Origin: Calycina herbarum
Taxonomy: Eukaryota > Ascomycota > Leotiomycetes > Helotiales > Pezizellaceae
Assembly: GCA_001414485.1 (NCBI GenBank)
Contig: LLEY01000130.1
Span: 1 to 64,000, forward strand
Direction: 5' to 3'
Length of the DNA stretch: 64,000 bases
Positions 1 to 11,762 of this stretch are shown one piece after another (position 1 is the first letter of the stretch; every line of letters starts with the position of its first letter). Under the pieces are notes generated by a model that did no database searches, was not told the DNA's origin, and saw nothing but the letters and a program-made list of their open reading frames with translations. A program made the translations under genes and the position numbers.

Positions 1-60
1 CCCCGTAAGAGCGGAAAGGGAGCGAGAGGTCGTTGCAAAAGGTTTAGAAGCGGATATCAT
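1..60 (-). CDS. possible N-terminus of a gene cut by the left edge
   Basis: A reading frame opens with ATG at 60-58 on the minus strand and stays open for all 20 codons to the window edge. The peptide begins MISASKPFATTSRSLSALTG: rich in Ser, Thr and Ala, with basic residues and no acidic ones, which would suit a mitochondrial presequence. The DNA upstream (about 90-1000 on the plus strand) is pyrimidine-rich when read on the minus strand, as expected for a fungal promoter and 5' leader. Twenty codons cannot identify a product, so this is only a suggestion. Confidence 0.3.
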   Translation of the reverse strand, partial: MISASKPFATTSRSLSALTG

Positions 61-2623
61 CGGAATCCCCCTCCAAGAATCGAACCAATGAACCAAAGCA
101 AAAAGAACAGGCAACCAAAAAACTGCAAGCCAAGTAAGGAACAAAAAACAAGGATCCAGGATCTAGGATTGAGATCCTGGCTGGAAGAAGGGGTAAGTGA
201 ATGCTTGTACTCTGCTTGTCACTCCACTCACTTGCATCTTTGTGCCATCTACAGTTACACCGCAGTTATGAAGGATTGGGGGTAGGGGGGTATGCATCAT
301 GCATGCAATCTAGCTGTAGAGAAGTGGAGAGCCGATACTTCGAGGGTGTTGCCGAGGTGTGGAGGTTGGGGGGGGGCGGAAGTGAGAGTGTGTGATTGAG
401 TGGGAAGATGGCTGGTGTTTTGTGGTTTGCTTGTGGCAAAGTGTGGGGGTACAATGGACGGAGAATTTATCAGATAATCTTATGTGTGGTTTTGTTTTGG
501 AATGTGGTAAGCGAGGGGTTGTGGTGGTTGTTTGAATGTGATGACACTTGCTCAAGTGTCTTCGTTGTATGGGTTGTGGTGTGGCTATAGTAGGGTGTAA
601 ACAATTGTTCAGATAACTCGGAAATGACATGAGATGATGAAATTCAATTGAACGTGGCATGCGTTTGCTTAAAATATGGATATTTTGGTGTGGGGTATGC
701 ATTCTGTTTGTAAGATCCATAGTTCGTGACAAGATTACAGTGTGTCGTGATAGTGGGGTGTAGGTAGAACAGCGGGGTCTCGTGACTTGGAAGCTGTCGA
801 GATAGTGGAACACAACTGTGAGAAATAGTTGGGTTGAGGGTTGTGAAGATTAAAAATGGACAAAAGAGGATAAAGGAGATGTCATGTAGGAGTTTTGGGG
901 GAATGGTATACGAAAAAGACATACCAAGTGCGGTGAGAGAAGGGAGAAAGGAGAAGAATCATCATGGACCAGGGCTTAGGAACTTTCATTTAGCGAATGT
1001 GTGGAGTTAAGAAAGAAGGGGTAGCTCGGGGTCGAGAGCATATGGGAAAAGGGTGAGCAAATTGTTCTGATTCGTGAAAAGGCCATCGGGTTGAAACTAG
1101 TTTAGGTATTCTCTCCGAATACTTCGGTGCAGCTCCGAATCATAAGGTATAACCAATCGGAGGACACGCTGAATCTAGAACCATTGAGAATCTGAGAAAG
1201 AACAATCTACACCTTGAAGACGATCTTACTTGGAGACTTCAAAACTGCCCCGCATGTGTGCGGTGAGAAAGTTTAGAGAGGGGGTTCATGGATAAGGATC
1301 TCGGACTTCATCATAGCGGGGTGAGAACGAAGTCGCATTCCAAGGATTCAGCGCTTGAATTTGTGTTTGTGGATACTTCAGTACTACTGTACTCCCCCCC
1401 CCCTTAAGTAAATGTAGAGTGCACAGACATTTAGTATGACATAGCGGCCGTGCGCTTACATTTATTTCCGGGGGGGGGAGTAGAGCTGAAGAGTATTGGA
1501 AGGGTGGCATTGCATGATATGATGTGCATAATCCGACCCAATGAAACTAAACTTGAGATGAAAACAGTGTTCGATACGATGGAAGAGATGTGGAGAAGAT
1601 AGTTGTGGACTGAAATTCTCTCATGTGTGACTGAGGCGGTGTTGAAATGTGACTGCATCTACTACATATGCATAGTCCGGGAAGATTGAGGTTCTCCTTG
1701 CACTCTCCATGCTTGTTGGCAATGTTGGCAGTTTTTTGTCGCTCCAGTCCCATGGTGAATCTTTACTTCCTAAGTTTAATCATTTAAACGAGTGCTAAAC
1801 GGGAGTCGGCCGGCACCGCAGGGAAAAGCGCTTTGATAAAATGTTGAGAAGTTCGAATGCGGAAGGTTGTTTTCAAAGAAGACGGGATGCAAGATTGGTA
1901 AATTATGACTCGCTGTAACCCTAAAACCGACCACGCCGTCATATCTCAAAAGACATCCCTATCGGTCAAACCTTCCATTCCTTCTCTTGAAAGTTCTAGA
2001 AAAACATGGGGGTTCTTAGGATGTTGCGTTAAGGTTGTGCCGTTGAGCCTCGGGATTGCGTGCTTTCGGAAGGTTGTTATTTTATGGCGATAAGATATGC
2101 AGGTCCCCGCATTCGTTGGTTGATAGGAGTCTGTTGCAACCCTCCTCATATCTCTGTACCGGACTCCGAAGTTGCTGAATGAATGTTGGTGCGAGTGCCG
2201 GTCTTGATTGGAATGCCAAAGAGACTTGACAACCGAAGTCTCTATCTCGTTTATGAATCACGGCGGGTTATCTTCAGATGTAGTAAATTTTATGCGCTCT
2301 CTGCAGGCGGCGGTGGGGCACAGGTATAGCTGAGACTGATATGCCGCGATCGACGATAAGGATGAAGCCATTGGTTCAAGGCTGTTGAAAATTGTTGAGG
2401 GAATCGGAGTTGGCCTGATCTGGAAGTGTTCTGGAATCTACTGCGCGGTACTATATTCGTTGTCCGTCCTTGCAGCACAGGGGTGTGTGATACCACGGTG
2501 AAGCTCCGAAAACTAATAGATGAAGTTGTTTGGACACTTGCTTCCATAAGCCCAACGGAGATCAGTTTTCTTTCCATGTTCTGGATCTCGATTCTGCTGA
2601 ATTGTGTGAAATCAACTCGGGGT
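61..2623. other. intergenic stretch without a recognised gene
   Basis: The open frames here overlap on both strands, are low in complexity and resemble no family I know. The stretch would hold the 5' leader and promoter of the possible left-edge gene and the 3' flank of the transcription-factor gene. Runs of C (1387-1395) and G (1471-1479) stand out; nothing else was recognised. Confidence 0.5.
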
Positions 2624-5088
2624 TTACAGGAAATTGTTGTAATTTTGTGACGTCTCCCAATTGACATCCGAACTAATCTTCTCATTGCCGAAAACGTTCT
2701 GATTTGACGGGATTAGCTCCCAATTATCGTAATTCATGGTAGAGTCCAAAGACCCCAAGTTCATAAACTGGTTGACATCAAGGCTTTGCCAATCAAGGTC
2801 AAAATTCGGTAAAGGCTGCATTGTCGCCAGCTCATCAAGACCCATGCTCCTCAAATTATCCATCTCATCTAAAGCAAGGACATCATCTGCTTCGGGGCTT
2901 GGAGTCGCATCGGTGGTTCCTAAGACTTCTGCATGGTTTCGATTTCTTTTGGTGGTTGGAGGTGGGGGAAGCCAGCACTCGTTTAGTTTGGGCAAATCTG
3001 TCGGCGGTTTGAAGAGGGCGTCGGATTCTTGGCTCTTGTACCATATTTGAAGTCTCATGAGCAGGCCAAGGAAAGTAAATGGTGCCCGACATTCCATTGG
3101 ACCTACCGCTTCTCCCAATTTGGCAATGAGTGCTTGAAGGTAGAATCCCAATCTGATGCTTTCCGGGACGAGCACAGAACCAACCAAGCTTGTTGGTGAT
3201 TTTGAGGAAATGTGTAGCTTGGTTAGAACAATAGCAGCGTAAGCCAGCCGTACGAAATTGTATATTGGGAAGGAGCGAAGAACTTCGCGATCGGTTTCGA
3301 GAAAAAGATCTAACATGGAATGCGCGGAGGATATTATGGTTGTGACTTCTTTGACGTATGAAGAATTTGCCCGTATTTCCGGTGCAATAGATAATATACT
3401 ATCCATTCGGAAGGGGGACATGAATCCAGTTGGATTGTGGTCATCATGCAAGGCTACTTCGTGGATAAACATTTGAATGTGATGATATGCAATCAACAAC
3501 GCAACTATCACTGTTAGGTTTATTTCATGAAGGATTGAGAATCCACATACTATTGATACTGCTTGTTGCTTCATATTTGTCTTTCCAAGCACACACTTGT
3601 GATTGGAACCCGTTTAACATCAGTTGTACGCGCGGTTCTGCGAGGTCTGCGATATTGCCGGGATCATCATAAGAGAAAGCCACAACAATCTCTTCAGTAA
3701 TCTGGAACAGCTTTACCCACGCTACAAGAGTATTGTCTAAAGCAGAAGAAGTTCCGTGGATGCCTAGAAATTCAACACACTCGTGAATCCAATTATTTGA
3801 TCTGTACATATTTGGTCGTCTTAGACTCGTTGAAACACTGTTTTATATCAGCCAGTATTCAGAAATGGTTCAAACTTGCCGCCCTCTTACCCAGTGCTAA
3901 TCATATAGCAAACCAAAATTGTCCTTCTTCGTTCCAAATCTTCCTCGAATTTCATAGGCTTCTCCGGGGGGAGGGAACCTCCTCCCCAGCGTCTCCTCGA
4001 TGCATTTGGATTAGTCCCGAGTCCAATGGAAAGAGCCATAGTATTTGCCATATTTATATATTCATAGAATTTAAGAGCGGAGAATGTACCTTGATTTCGG
4101 AGTTAGTTTTCATTGCTATTTCTAGAAGCATGTTTGAGGAAAACGAGCAAAGAAGGAGAACCGGGAGAACACTGACCTGGAGGGTAATACCAAATGCTCG
4201 TTATGATCTGTGCCTGAACGAGTTCTAATGACTTTTCGTTATCGATAATTGTTTTTTGAACATAAGAAGCAACAACCTCACTATGAAGCGTGCTATATAG
4301 ATGCGGGTCTGTCTTTCCTGAAGCAGCTGCGGAAGATCTCGGAATTAGTATTGCCATTTTGAGAAGTATGTTTGAGGAAAATGGCAAAGAAACAGGGCTG
4401 TGAGGAGGAATGTAGTTGTCAGAGGGGGAAACAGTCAACGGCAGAAAATAGACTCGCACCCACCCGCTATAACAGCAAGAAAGAGAGTTGGCTTGGTTCG
4501 TCGGATGTCTTCTGCTGAAAGGCCGGCAAGATAGACCCCTGGATAATGTTGATACAGGTCATGATTGAAGGTATGGAAAAGTTCTTTTGCTGATTCCCAA
4601 GACAGAATCCCCCTATCTACAACATCCGATTGTGAAGAAACGGTGGAGGGAGACTCGTTTTCCAAAGTAGTGTCATTGCTGGGGAGTAAATAGGATGCTT
4701 GTATGGTCCGTGGTTGCGCTATTTCGTTTTGAGATCTTTCTTTCCTGGCTGCAATTGAGATTCCTAGATTCCTCGCTTCGGCCACTAACTGCTCATCCGC
4801 GGAAGGAGGTTTGGAAATAGCCTTTCTCTTCTCAAAGAGATTTTTCATCGACTCCACTTCCTTCTCTAACTCTGCAACTCGGGTATCGGTACGCTTCCGC
4901 TGTCGTCTTTTTTGAGGAGCAGTGAAAACACAATTTCGGTCTGTTTTCAGGCAGCGCTGACACGCTTTCGAGTTGGGGAAGGACCTGCTGGGTATGTTTG
5001 GTAGACATTTTACCTTGTGAAATCGGCATGCATCGCAAGCGCGATTTAAGAGATGATCAGAGGAATTCTTTGCCGAGGTATTCTCCAT
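2624..5088 (-). CDS. Zn2Cys6 fungal transcription factor
   Basis: A nuclear DNA-binding regulator of about 715 residues. My model has five exons: 5088-4464, 4326-4177, 4089-3891, 3837-3551 and 3510-2624. Every junction is GT-AG and keeps frame. The N-terminus carries the binuclear zinc cluster, with Cys18, 21, 28, 43, 46 and 53 in C-x2-C-x6-C and C-x2-C-x6-C arrangement. A basic stretch (KRRQRKR) and a short coiled coil (VAELEKEVESMKNLFEKRK) for dimerisation follow. The central part, with AAASGKTDPHLYSTLHSEV, SLELVQAQIITSIWYYPP, then ERRRTILVCYM and LRRPNMYRS, matches the fungal-specific transcription factor middle homology region. The C-terminus is acidic and Asn-rich (MNYDNWELIPSN), a plausible activation tail. 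The start is the first ATG before the zinc cluster. Target genes cannot be told from sequence, and no metabolic cluster lies beside it. Confidence 0.9.
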
Positions 5089-5657
5089 GGCTACTGACGT
5101 GGAAGGAACTGTCTAGTTTGAAGGCGATCGTAGGCATGTCGAGGACGTAACTTGTGTTGAGGCTTAAGGTCAACATAAATATGTCATCATTTCGGAAACT
5201 TTCGGCCGTCTGACATGCCACGTGAAACGGGATTTCCGAATTTGTGGAATCGCCAGTTTTACATTACTTAATTAAGACTGAGAGCCATTCCTAGTTACAG
5301 GTGAGCCTGTATCAAAGGACAATTTCCTTTTGTTGGAGTAAATATCGACGATTAAACACGTCAATGTCACGTGTTATTATTTCGATTTCCAGGACCTTGG
5401 CTTCGAAAATTTCCCCAACTTTGGTTGCGTGCCCTTGTCACCATTACAGATGTCTCTTGAAATTCCTGGGCCTTTAAAATCGTTTTAGTGTCTTCACATA
5501 TCTTCTCACATGCTTGGGAAATTCCAAGTTCGCCCACAAATCGGGTCCATTTGCTACTCAAAGATATTAAAGCACCAGCCCATATGTCTCCTTTAATCTA
5601 GCATCTAGCATTCCTTCTTCTGAGAACCAGTCTTGGGAATCGATGGTGTCTGCGTTC

Positions 5658-6018
5658 AGGTCTGAACAACGAATTGATGATATCTTATTCGCTATCCGTA
5701 TATGTAGATAGTTACTTATGAATTATTTGTATTCATAGTGAAATAGTTATTAGTGAATAAGTGACGAATAATTATGTCTTCCTACTCGCAACTTAAGGAA
5801 CTAAAAAGAGTCTAAAATTAAACATCTCCAAGTACCGGGAGGAACAAATCAAATTACTCTTATTACGCGTATTTATAGCGTATCCGAGCGTCGAATAGTG
5901 AGCATTTGTGGATATATTCATCATTGGTATCCTTCTTATTCGTGGATTATCCGTAAATCCGCAACGAATACGAATAATTCATCGAATAATTCGCAAGGAA
6001 TATCCGTTGTCTAGACCT
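5658..6018. mobile_element. candidate MITE with imperfect terminal inverted repeats
   Basis: The left end reads AGGTCTGAACAACGAAT and the right end, read on the other strand, AGGTCTAGACAACGGAT. The two match over about 17 bases with a few mismatches and one base offset. The 361-bp body is AT-rich, has no reading frame, and repeats the motif ATTCG/CGAAT many times on both strands, so it can fold on itself. I see no clear target-site duplication. Loss of duplication and diverged ends suggest an old, immobile copy. The superfamily is not assignable. Confidence 0.45.
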
Positions 6019-6603
6019 ATTTCGCCAACTTTCTAACGATATATCGCGATATATATCGTCGATTTTAGTGGGATATGGGCAAACGTACGAGATATGATGT
6101 CTCAACGATAAAAACTGACAATGTTCATGTTAATATTTTGCGAGTTATATAATCGCAAGTCCTGTGGGGTAGCTTCACTTGTTTCGAAGTTTTTGCAATT
6201 CTTTCAGCTGTGTTCCCATAGAAGTTGACTACTGCGGCCTTCTGAAGCTACGACTTGAATTCAGCTAATTTCACTACACATTCATACTACGACATCTTCT
6301 CTCTTATTCTCATCCTCTCGCTCTTTCTCCCATTTCTTTGAATAGAGTTGAAGAGAAGAGGGGTAGTAGTGGGGGTAACATTTTTGCTTCCCGCTTAATT
6401 TCCAGCCTTTGCCTAAAGAGACTGAACTGGAGGGTCAAATCATGACGTGGCCGTTAATCTTTTGCTAGCCCCCTGGCCTGTCCAACCTCCCCCTTTTCTT
6501 CTGCTTCATCTTCTCTTAGAGAGGGCACGAGAGTAAGGATCCAAGAGGTAAAGATGCAATAACAGTGAGGGTATGTAACAGTAAGGAGATACGATCAGAC
6601 TGG

Positions 6604-6716
6604 TTAATAAGTCAGTCAGCCAGCTATCAGCGAACTCATAGACTCTTGCTGACTGGCTTACAGCTAATTGCTCCGCTAGTTGGCTGACTTAATGAGCTGA
6701 TAAGCGGCTGATAAGC
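6604..6716. repeat. hairpin with GTCAGCCA arms and GCTGATAAGC repeats
   Basis: TTAATAAGTCAGTCAGCCAG near 6604 and GGCTGACTTAATGAG near 6681 are inverted partners. Between and beyond them are further copies of CTGACTGGCT and two GCTGATAAGC units. Such clusters of short direct and inverted motifs are typical of subterminal transposase-binding regions, for instance of hAT-type elements. No transposase is present and outer borders are not visible. Confidence 0.35.
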
Positions 6717-8691
6717 TATTACATAGAAGTTATTAGGTGTAGAATTATTAGTTTTAATCACATGTTTTAAATGAAGAAACGAGGAGTAAATAAAGAAAAC
6801 AGTTTAGGATACTAAACAACTAGTAGAACTTAAACTATTTTACTCGAATTTATTAGAAGAAAGATTCCCCTTAGCTTCGTATCTGTATTGTTTAGCTTAA
6901 ATGAAGTCTTCGCGCCAGGTAGCACTCGGTTTTGGATATATCTTGCAGTAGCTTTCCCGGTGTTAATACACGTTCTTTTCTTTGCTAGAGTATCAGCTTT
7001 TAGTTACAAGATTTCATTTAGATACAAAGTGATTTAGAGTGTGTTTTTTTATTTTATGAAGGAGTCCCTGAAGAGCAAGCTTTGAATTTTGATTCAAAGT
7101 GGGTGCTAAAGTTATTGTGTTGGAATTTTGATGCGAGGTGGGATATAACGGTCCTTTTACTTTCGTACTCATCGCTCCTGAAAGCCCAAAACCGCAAATA
7201 CAAAACACATCCCGCTTGTCTGGATTATCCACATTTGAAATCACAATATTGATCACTTCGAACTGCCTAGTTGTAAAAGATCCGAGCATTGCGCTCCCTG
7301 ATCTACCATAGATGTAGCAAAATAGCCTAAAATAATTATATCTAACATTCGAGAATATTCGGGAAAATTGAATAATTCAAGCGTCTGAGCTATGAAAGAA
7401 TCCTTGTTTGAAAGAGAAGCATAAGTATATATAACTGATAAGGGAGCAAAATTCCACAGATCTTCAAGCTATTGCCGAACATCTGCAAAGTGTATCTGGG
7501 AAGTTAGTGAGAAGAATGCTTTATTTTCGAAATATTGCGGGCGATTGTTTAGCTGGAGCAGTAATGGAAATCGTCTGAATATCGATGAAACAGGCATCAG
7601 ATTCAATTTTAGGCCTTCCAACTATACAGTATTCAGCTGGCAGAAGCCGTTACTAATCTTGGTACTCACCTCAATGTCGCAAATCAAGATTTTAACGACC
7701 CTGAAATGCTCAGATTGATGGTACTTGCCAGCAGAATTGTTTCGTACTGTAATTATAAGAGAGGAGGAGGAATAGGGACCATTGATTAAAATGCTCGACA
7801 TACTGATATTTGGTGAGCTAGGCACCGTGGTAAGACATCGACGGGAGAGTTTTATTCAAAGCAAGAAAAGAATAAACATACTTCAGGCTTTATTTAAACA
7901 AGTAGCTAATCTCCTTGCTTGTGAAGAGTAAGAGAGTCGTTGCATAATAAGATAAAGAGGCTCGGAAGGTTACCATACGTCGTCTTCTTACTTCTATGTG
8001 GATTTCTAAAGTACTAGTTGGCTTCAGAGTATAGTATATATTGAGGCTTATAAACGTGATATTTCTAAAGAATTGTAAGAACAGTGATTCAATGTTTTAT
8101 TCGAATTAGATGAACAAGATATTTTGAGCTAAATTCAAGATTCCTGCTGCTAGTTGGCATCGCAACCTTCTTGAGCTTTAGTACATAATTAATTAATTCC
8201 ACAATAACCAGCGGTCGGAAACACTTTGCTCTTACTTAGAAGTAATGTATAGCTTGAAATATCTATATTCCCGATGGAAGATGAATTTCTCTTGCTCGTT
8301 GAGTTGTATGAGTAGGTACAAGAATGTAGTTATCGCTGCATGGAATCTCGGCTAATTTTGTGGGTTGTCTCTTTCTTCCAACGAACCACCACTCAATAGG
8401 AGCGGCGGGAAATATCTCTTGTTGGCCCAATTCTTTAGTATTTTCTAAATGCTTTGATACAAACGAACCTCTTTGTTCTCGATCACTTGAGCTAATGTTC
8501 TAAATGGTCCCAAGTACTTAGGTTGACCGTCCTACCACAACCTAAAGAGTTGAAATAATGGAAGAGGTAAGCAGGGACGAACCTGAAATACGTCCTTTAA
8601 TTACGCTCAGGCGAATCATAACTTTCAGTCTTCAAAGGAAGGTTAATCAAATTTGATTTCCCTTCATATTATTACAACTTCAATCCCTCAC

Positions 8692-9528
8692 TCACTCACT
8701 CTTCCTCCTCGGCTCCCTCAGCATAAAACACTCCACAAACTCCTCATTCTTATTCTCCGGCGAAGGAAGAACCAGCCTACCCACCTCCTTGAACCCCAAT
8801 TTCTCATACAAACTCTTCCCCACCGGACTAGCTTCCAAATAGGACTCCAATCCCTCCTCATCCGCCTTTTCTAATCCCCACTTCAATAACATACTAGCAG
8901 CTCCCTAATCCCAGGTTCGGAGTCAGTTTACTTCTCTAATATATCTCAAGAATAAAGAGAAAAAACGAGTGAAAATCCTCTGGATCGACGTACCTTCCCC
9001 TGCCATTCCGGAAGCGTTGCCACAAGTTCTAGATACCAATGTCTCCTCTCGCCCATATTCACTTTCCTACTACTCAACAAAGTCCCAAAAAAGTGATTGG
9101 CCAATTCAATATTTGACCCTCCAGGCCACTCTGGGAGGTCTTCGGGTCCAGGCAGGGGGGTCGAGGTGGGACCGTTCCATTTCGCGTAGGCGACGGGTGT
9201 CTTTTTTGGGTCGGAGACGGCGTAGATGCAGATGAAGTACCATTCTGGGTTTGCCATCTCTTCTATGATTGAGTCGTACCTTTATGAGATCTTAGTAAGT
9301 TTAAATTTTTTGAGAAATATATGATTGTCCAACATTTCCGGGGAATAAGAGGAGGCTCAAAAATGGGGGAAGTTGGACCGAGAAATTGACTTACCAGTAG
9401 TTATATGAGGCTGGCCCGTTTCGTGGGAAGATTGCGAGGGAGATGGGCTCATTTTTGAAGGCGGCTAGATATATCTCTGTTAGGATCGGAGCATCACCAA
9501 ATGTTGCTGGTCTCAGAGTGAGAGACAT
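8692..9528 (-). CDS. GNAT-family N-acetyltransferase (210 aa)
   Basis: A predicted soluble acetyltransferase using acetyl-CoA; the substrate is unknown. The three-exon model is 9528-9395, 9279-8994 and 8904-8692, with in-phase GT-AG junctions. The protein starts MSLTLRPATFGDAPILTEIY, the usual first strand and helix of a GNAT fold. It continues with WYLELVATLPEWQGKG (strand 4 leading into the acetyl-CoA pyrophosphate loop, where the canonical Q-x-x-G-x-G/A is replaced by Q-G-K-G-A-A). It ends with the helix-strand module LLKWGLEKADEEGL, LEASPVGKSLYEKLGFKEVG, which is highly typical of filamentous-fungal GNATs. The length is normal for the family and no lesion is visible. The start is the first in-frame ATG and gives a complete first motif. 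Confidence 0.85.
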
Positions 9529-9948
9529 GATGCTGGTATTCAAATATAGCAGGGTTTCGAGACGAGTTTGAAGTGTAATGCGCTGTTGTTTGATAGAGAA
9601 AGGAGAACTGGGAAGAAGTTGCTTTTAAATCAAGATGTGGAGGAAGAGTGGGTTGAATGATGGTTCATATTCCTGTTTGACTATCTGAAGTCCGGAAGCC
9701 AAAAACTCTCTCTCTCTTCTTCATCTAAAAAGCAAACAGTGAAATTCACCCGAAGGAGTTGAGATTATCTGGATTCGGGGTTCGGAATTGGAGAGACCAC
9801 CAATAGGAGCTCGAATAGGGGGAGGGGTTCGCACATCGCATGAGTCAATATCTCAGCGCATGTCAGCAGTGTACTGTAAGCAAACTTCTGGTCAACTTCT
9901 ATTCCAGAAATTTACTTTCCAAATATCCCGAATTCACAATTGATCCAA

Positions 9949-10058
9949 AGCTACGGTGGTGCACGTTGTGGGTCATTTGTGGCTGTTGGGAAGGGAAGAG
10001 AGCCAATAAGATCCCTTTGATCAAGGAGACTCAGCCCACAGCGTGCACCACCGCAGCT
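9949..10058. repeat. 110-bp hairpin with 24-bp near-perfect arms
   Basis: The left arm (9949-9972) begins AGCTACGGTGGTGCACG. The right arm (10035-10058) is its inverted copy with only two differences in 24 positions, both transitions. The loop is about 62 bp. It lies in the 1.1-kb gap between the acetyltransferase and the next gene, and no reading frame uses it. It looks like a tiny inverted-repeat element or a structured transcript; sequence alone does not decide. Confidence 0.6.
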
Positions 10059-10616
10059 GAGGGAATAACCCCGCGCGCACCATTACTTCATGCTTCCAGA
10101 AGTACCAACGTACATAACTTAACGCAGACAACATAAAAAATTCTGAAACTTGAGAGAATAGTCAATTAGCCTCTAGCGCGTTTAGCTGTATTTTTGTTAT
10201 ACTTTTTTAGTTAGTTGTTGTTGTGTTTTCACGTTGCGATTTTGGTAGAGCCGCAAGTAATGGTGCCACTTTCCGTGTCCACCGGGAGCCCCCCTCGCCT
10301 CCCATATACACAATTATCGTCGTCGAAAATGAATCGCGGGGGGGGAGGGTGAGAGGGGTCGCTCCCCAAGTTCTGCGGGTAAAATCCAGTCGCAGACGAC
10401 ATTATTAGGCTCAAGGAGAATGATTCTCCGAGGTCTGATATTGCCATCGCGTCACACGTTCACTTGAGTACACGTTTCTTTATTTTCTTGGAGAGAATGT
10501 TGGCAAGATAATCTTCCTCCGTTGTCGTGAAGTGCTCTCTTTAATTGTCACAATTCAGAGTCACAAACTAGCACTATTATTTTGGTAAGGTAACCTTACC
10601 ATTGCAGATTGCGAAA

Positions 10617-11503
10617 ATGAAATTCTCAATCCCCTTCTTTCTGGTGCCTCTCGCAATGGCAGCCCTCCGTGACAATCCCCCACCAACAAAACAAATCTTC
10701 GATCCTCGACTCCCAATCTACCTAGGCGATGTTTTCTGGCCACCAACGATGACCTTTCTCGCCTTTCTCCCACCACCCTCTTCATCTCAACACACATCCC
10801 AAACATACGTTCGTTCCATTTCCTAAGCCCAATTCCTCCAACCTAAAATCTCAAGAAACCCAATCTTACTATCGAACTATAGTGGTGCTGGTCAGCAGTC
10901 GACGTAACAAACAAACCCCTCTTCACCCTCGGCGAAACCCCCAATCTAAGAATGAACAATTACTTCGATGAACAAGCATACATAGAACGGGAAGGGAAGA
11001 GGTGGGCGGATTGCGTTATCACACCCGAGGCGGGGAGAATGTAGGTAATGGGGACACCGTTCTCCCACTTTCTTTCTCTTGAATCACCCTGAATCATTCC
11101 TGAATCATTCCTGAATCATTCCTGAATCATTCCTGAACCCCAGCATTTATCCTGTGCCGTATCCCGAGACATATTTTGATAGGCAATACTGACTCCCCCA
11201 TCTTCTAGGGGTGCTTGTGAGGGGGTGAAGGATTGGGATTGTAATGGTGGACAGAGGTTCTCTGGACCTGGAACAAGAAAGTGGAGCTGTTTTGTCAATG
11301 ATTTTGATTCTGCTATGAAGGAGTATGAGGCGAAGGTAGTGGCGTTGAAGAATGTTGGAGTTCTTGGAGGGAATAAGACGGAGGCTGTGAAGGGTGATGA
11401 CGGTTTGACGAGTTCTGGGAGTACAACGGTTGCTTCGAAGACGGGTGCGATGGCTAGCAGTGAGGTTATAGGTGGTTTTACGGCGGGTGTGACTAGTAGC
11501 TGA
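10617..11503 (+). CDS. probable secreted protein of unknown function (about 214 aa)
   Basis: I do not recognise the family. A consistent three-exon model is 10617-10808, 10883-11040 and 11209-11503, with in-phase GT-AG junctions (the first donor, GTTCGT, is weak). The protein begins MKFSIPFFLVPLAMAA, a good signal peptide. The middle has ordinary globular content (TNKPLFTLGETPNL, YFDEQAYIEREGKRWADC). Exon 3 adds Cys-containing GACEGVKDWDC and RKWSCF, then a Gly/Ser/Thr-rich tail ending SEVIGGFTAGVTSS, which could be cell-wall attached but lacks a clear GPI hydrophobic tail. Another frame of exon 1 also reads protein-like (LSRLSPTTLFISTHIPNIRS), so exon 1 may hold a frameshift. The second intron carries a short tandem repeat. 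Confidence 0.5.
11080..11133 (+). repeat. 11-bp tandem repeat inside an intron
   Basis: Four perfect copies of TGAATCATTCC (11090-11133) follow one degenerate copy (11080-11089). They lie between the donor and acceptor of the predicted second intron of the secreted-protein gene. This is an unstable minisatellite-like tract; a regulatory role is speculative. Confidence 0.85.
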
Positions 11504-11762
11504 TGCTTCAAATTTCAAATTTTCTAGCGCACTCGGACAATCAACTCGATTACCCTGACCAACCTTCACTTTTATCGTTAGGCAACCAGACAGCATCAGC
11601 CTACTTGCAGCACGTTCAGAGGGGGAAGAGAAAACACGGACAAGGCCCAGAAGCGACGTACTAGATCGATTCAAATCATTGATTCTGTATACTGTAGATT
11701 CATGTTTCAAATACATTGTCTATAGGAAAGTTTGGTGTCGACCGCGTGACCTTTTTTTTTTT

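Larger units (their letters stand above)
5089..8691. other. AT-rich gene-poor gap
   Basis: I find no convincing gene. The first 300 bases are the promoter side of the transcription-factor gene. From about 5640 the DNA is AT-rich and contains a candidate MITE (5658-6018) and a hairpin with subterminal repeats (6604-6716). A minus-strand frame of 91 codons at 7014-7289 and one of 67 codons at 7622-7825 show no family resemblance. A motif near 8205, AACCAGCGGTCG preceded by a run of ATTAATTAATT, recurs near 22770, so this gap probably includes eroded repeats. Confidence 0.5.

Noticed and set aside
310..922. Minus-strand frames of 167 and 92 codons
   Set aside because: Low-complexity, His/Thr/Pro-rich, overlapping frames on the other strand and no family resemblance; more likely promoter or leader composition.
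10229..10806. Minus-strand frames opposite the secreted-protein gene
   Set aside because: They mirror the plus-strand coding exon and have no signal or splice logic of their own.
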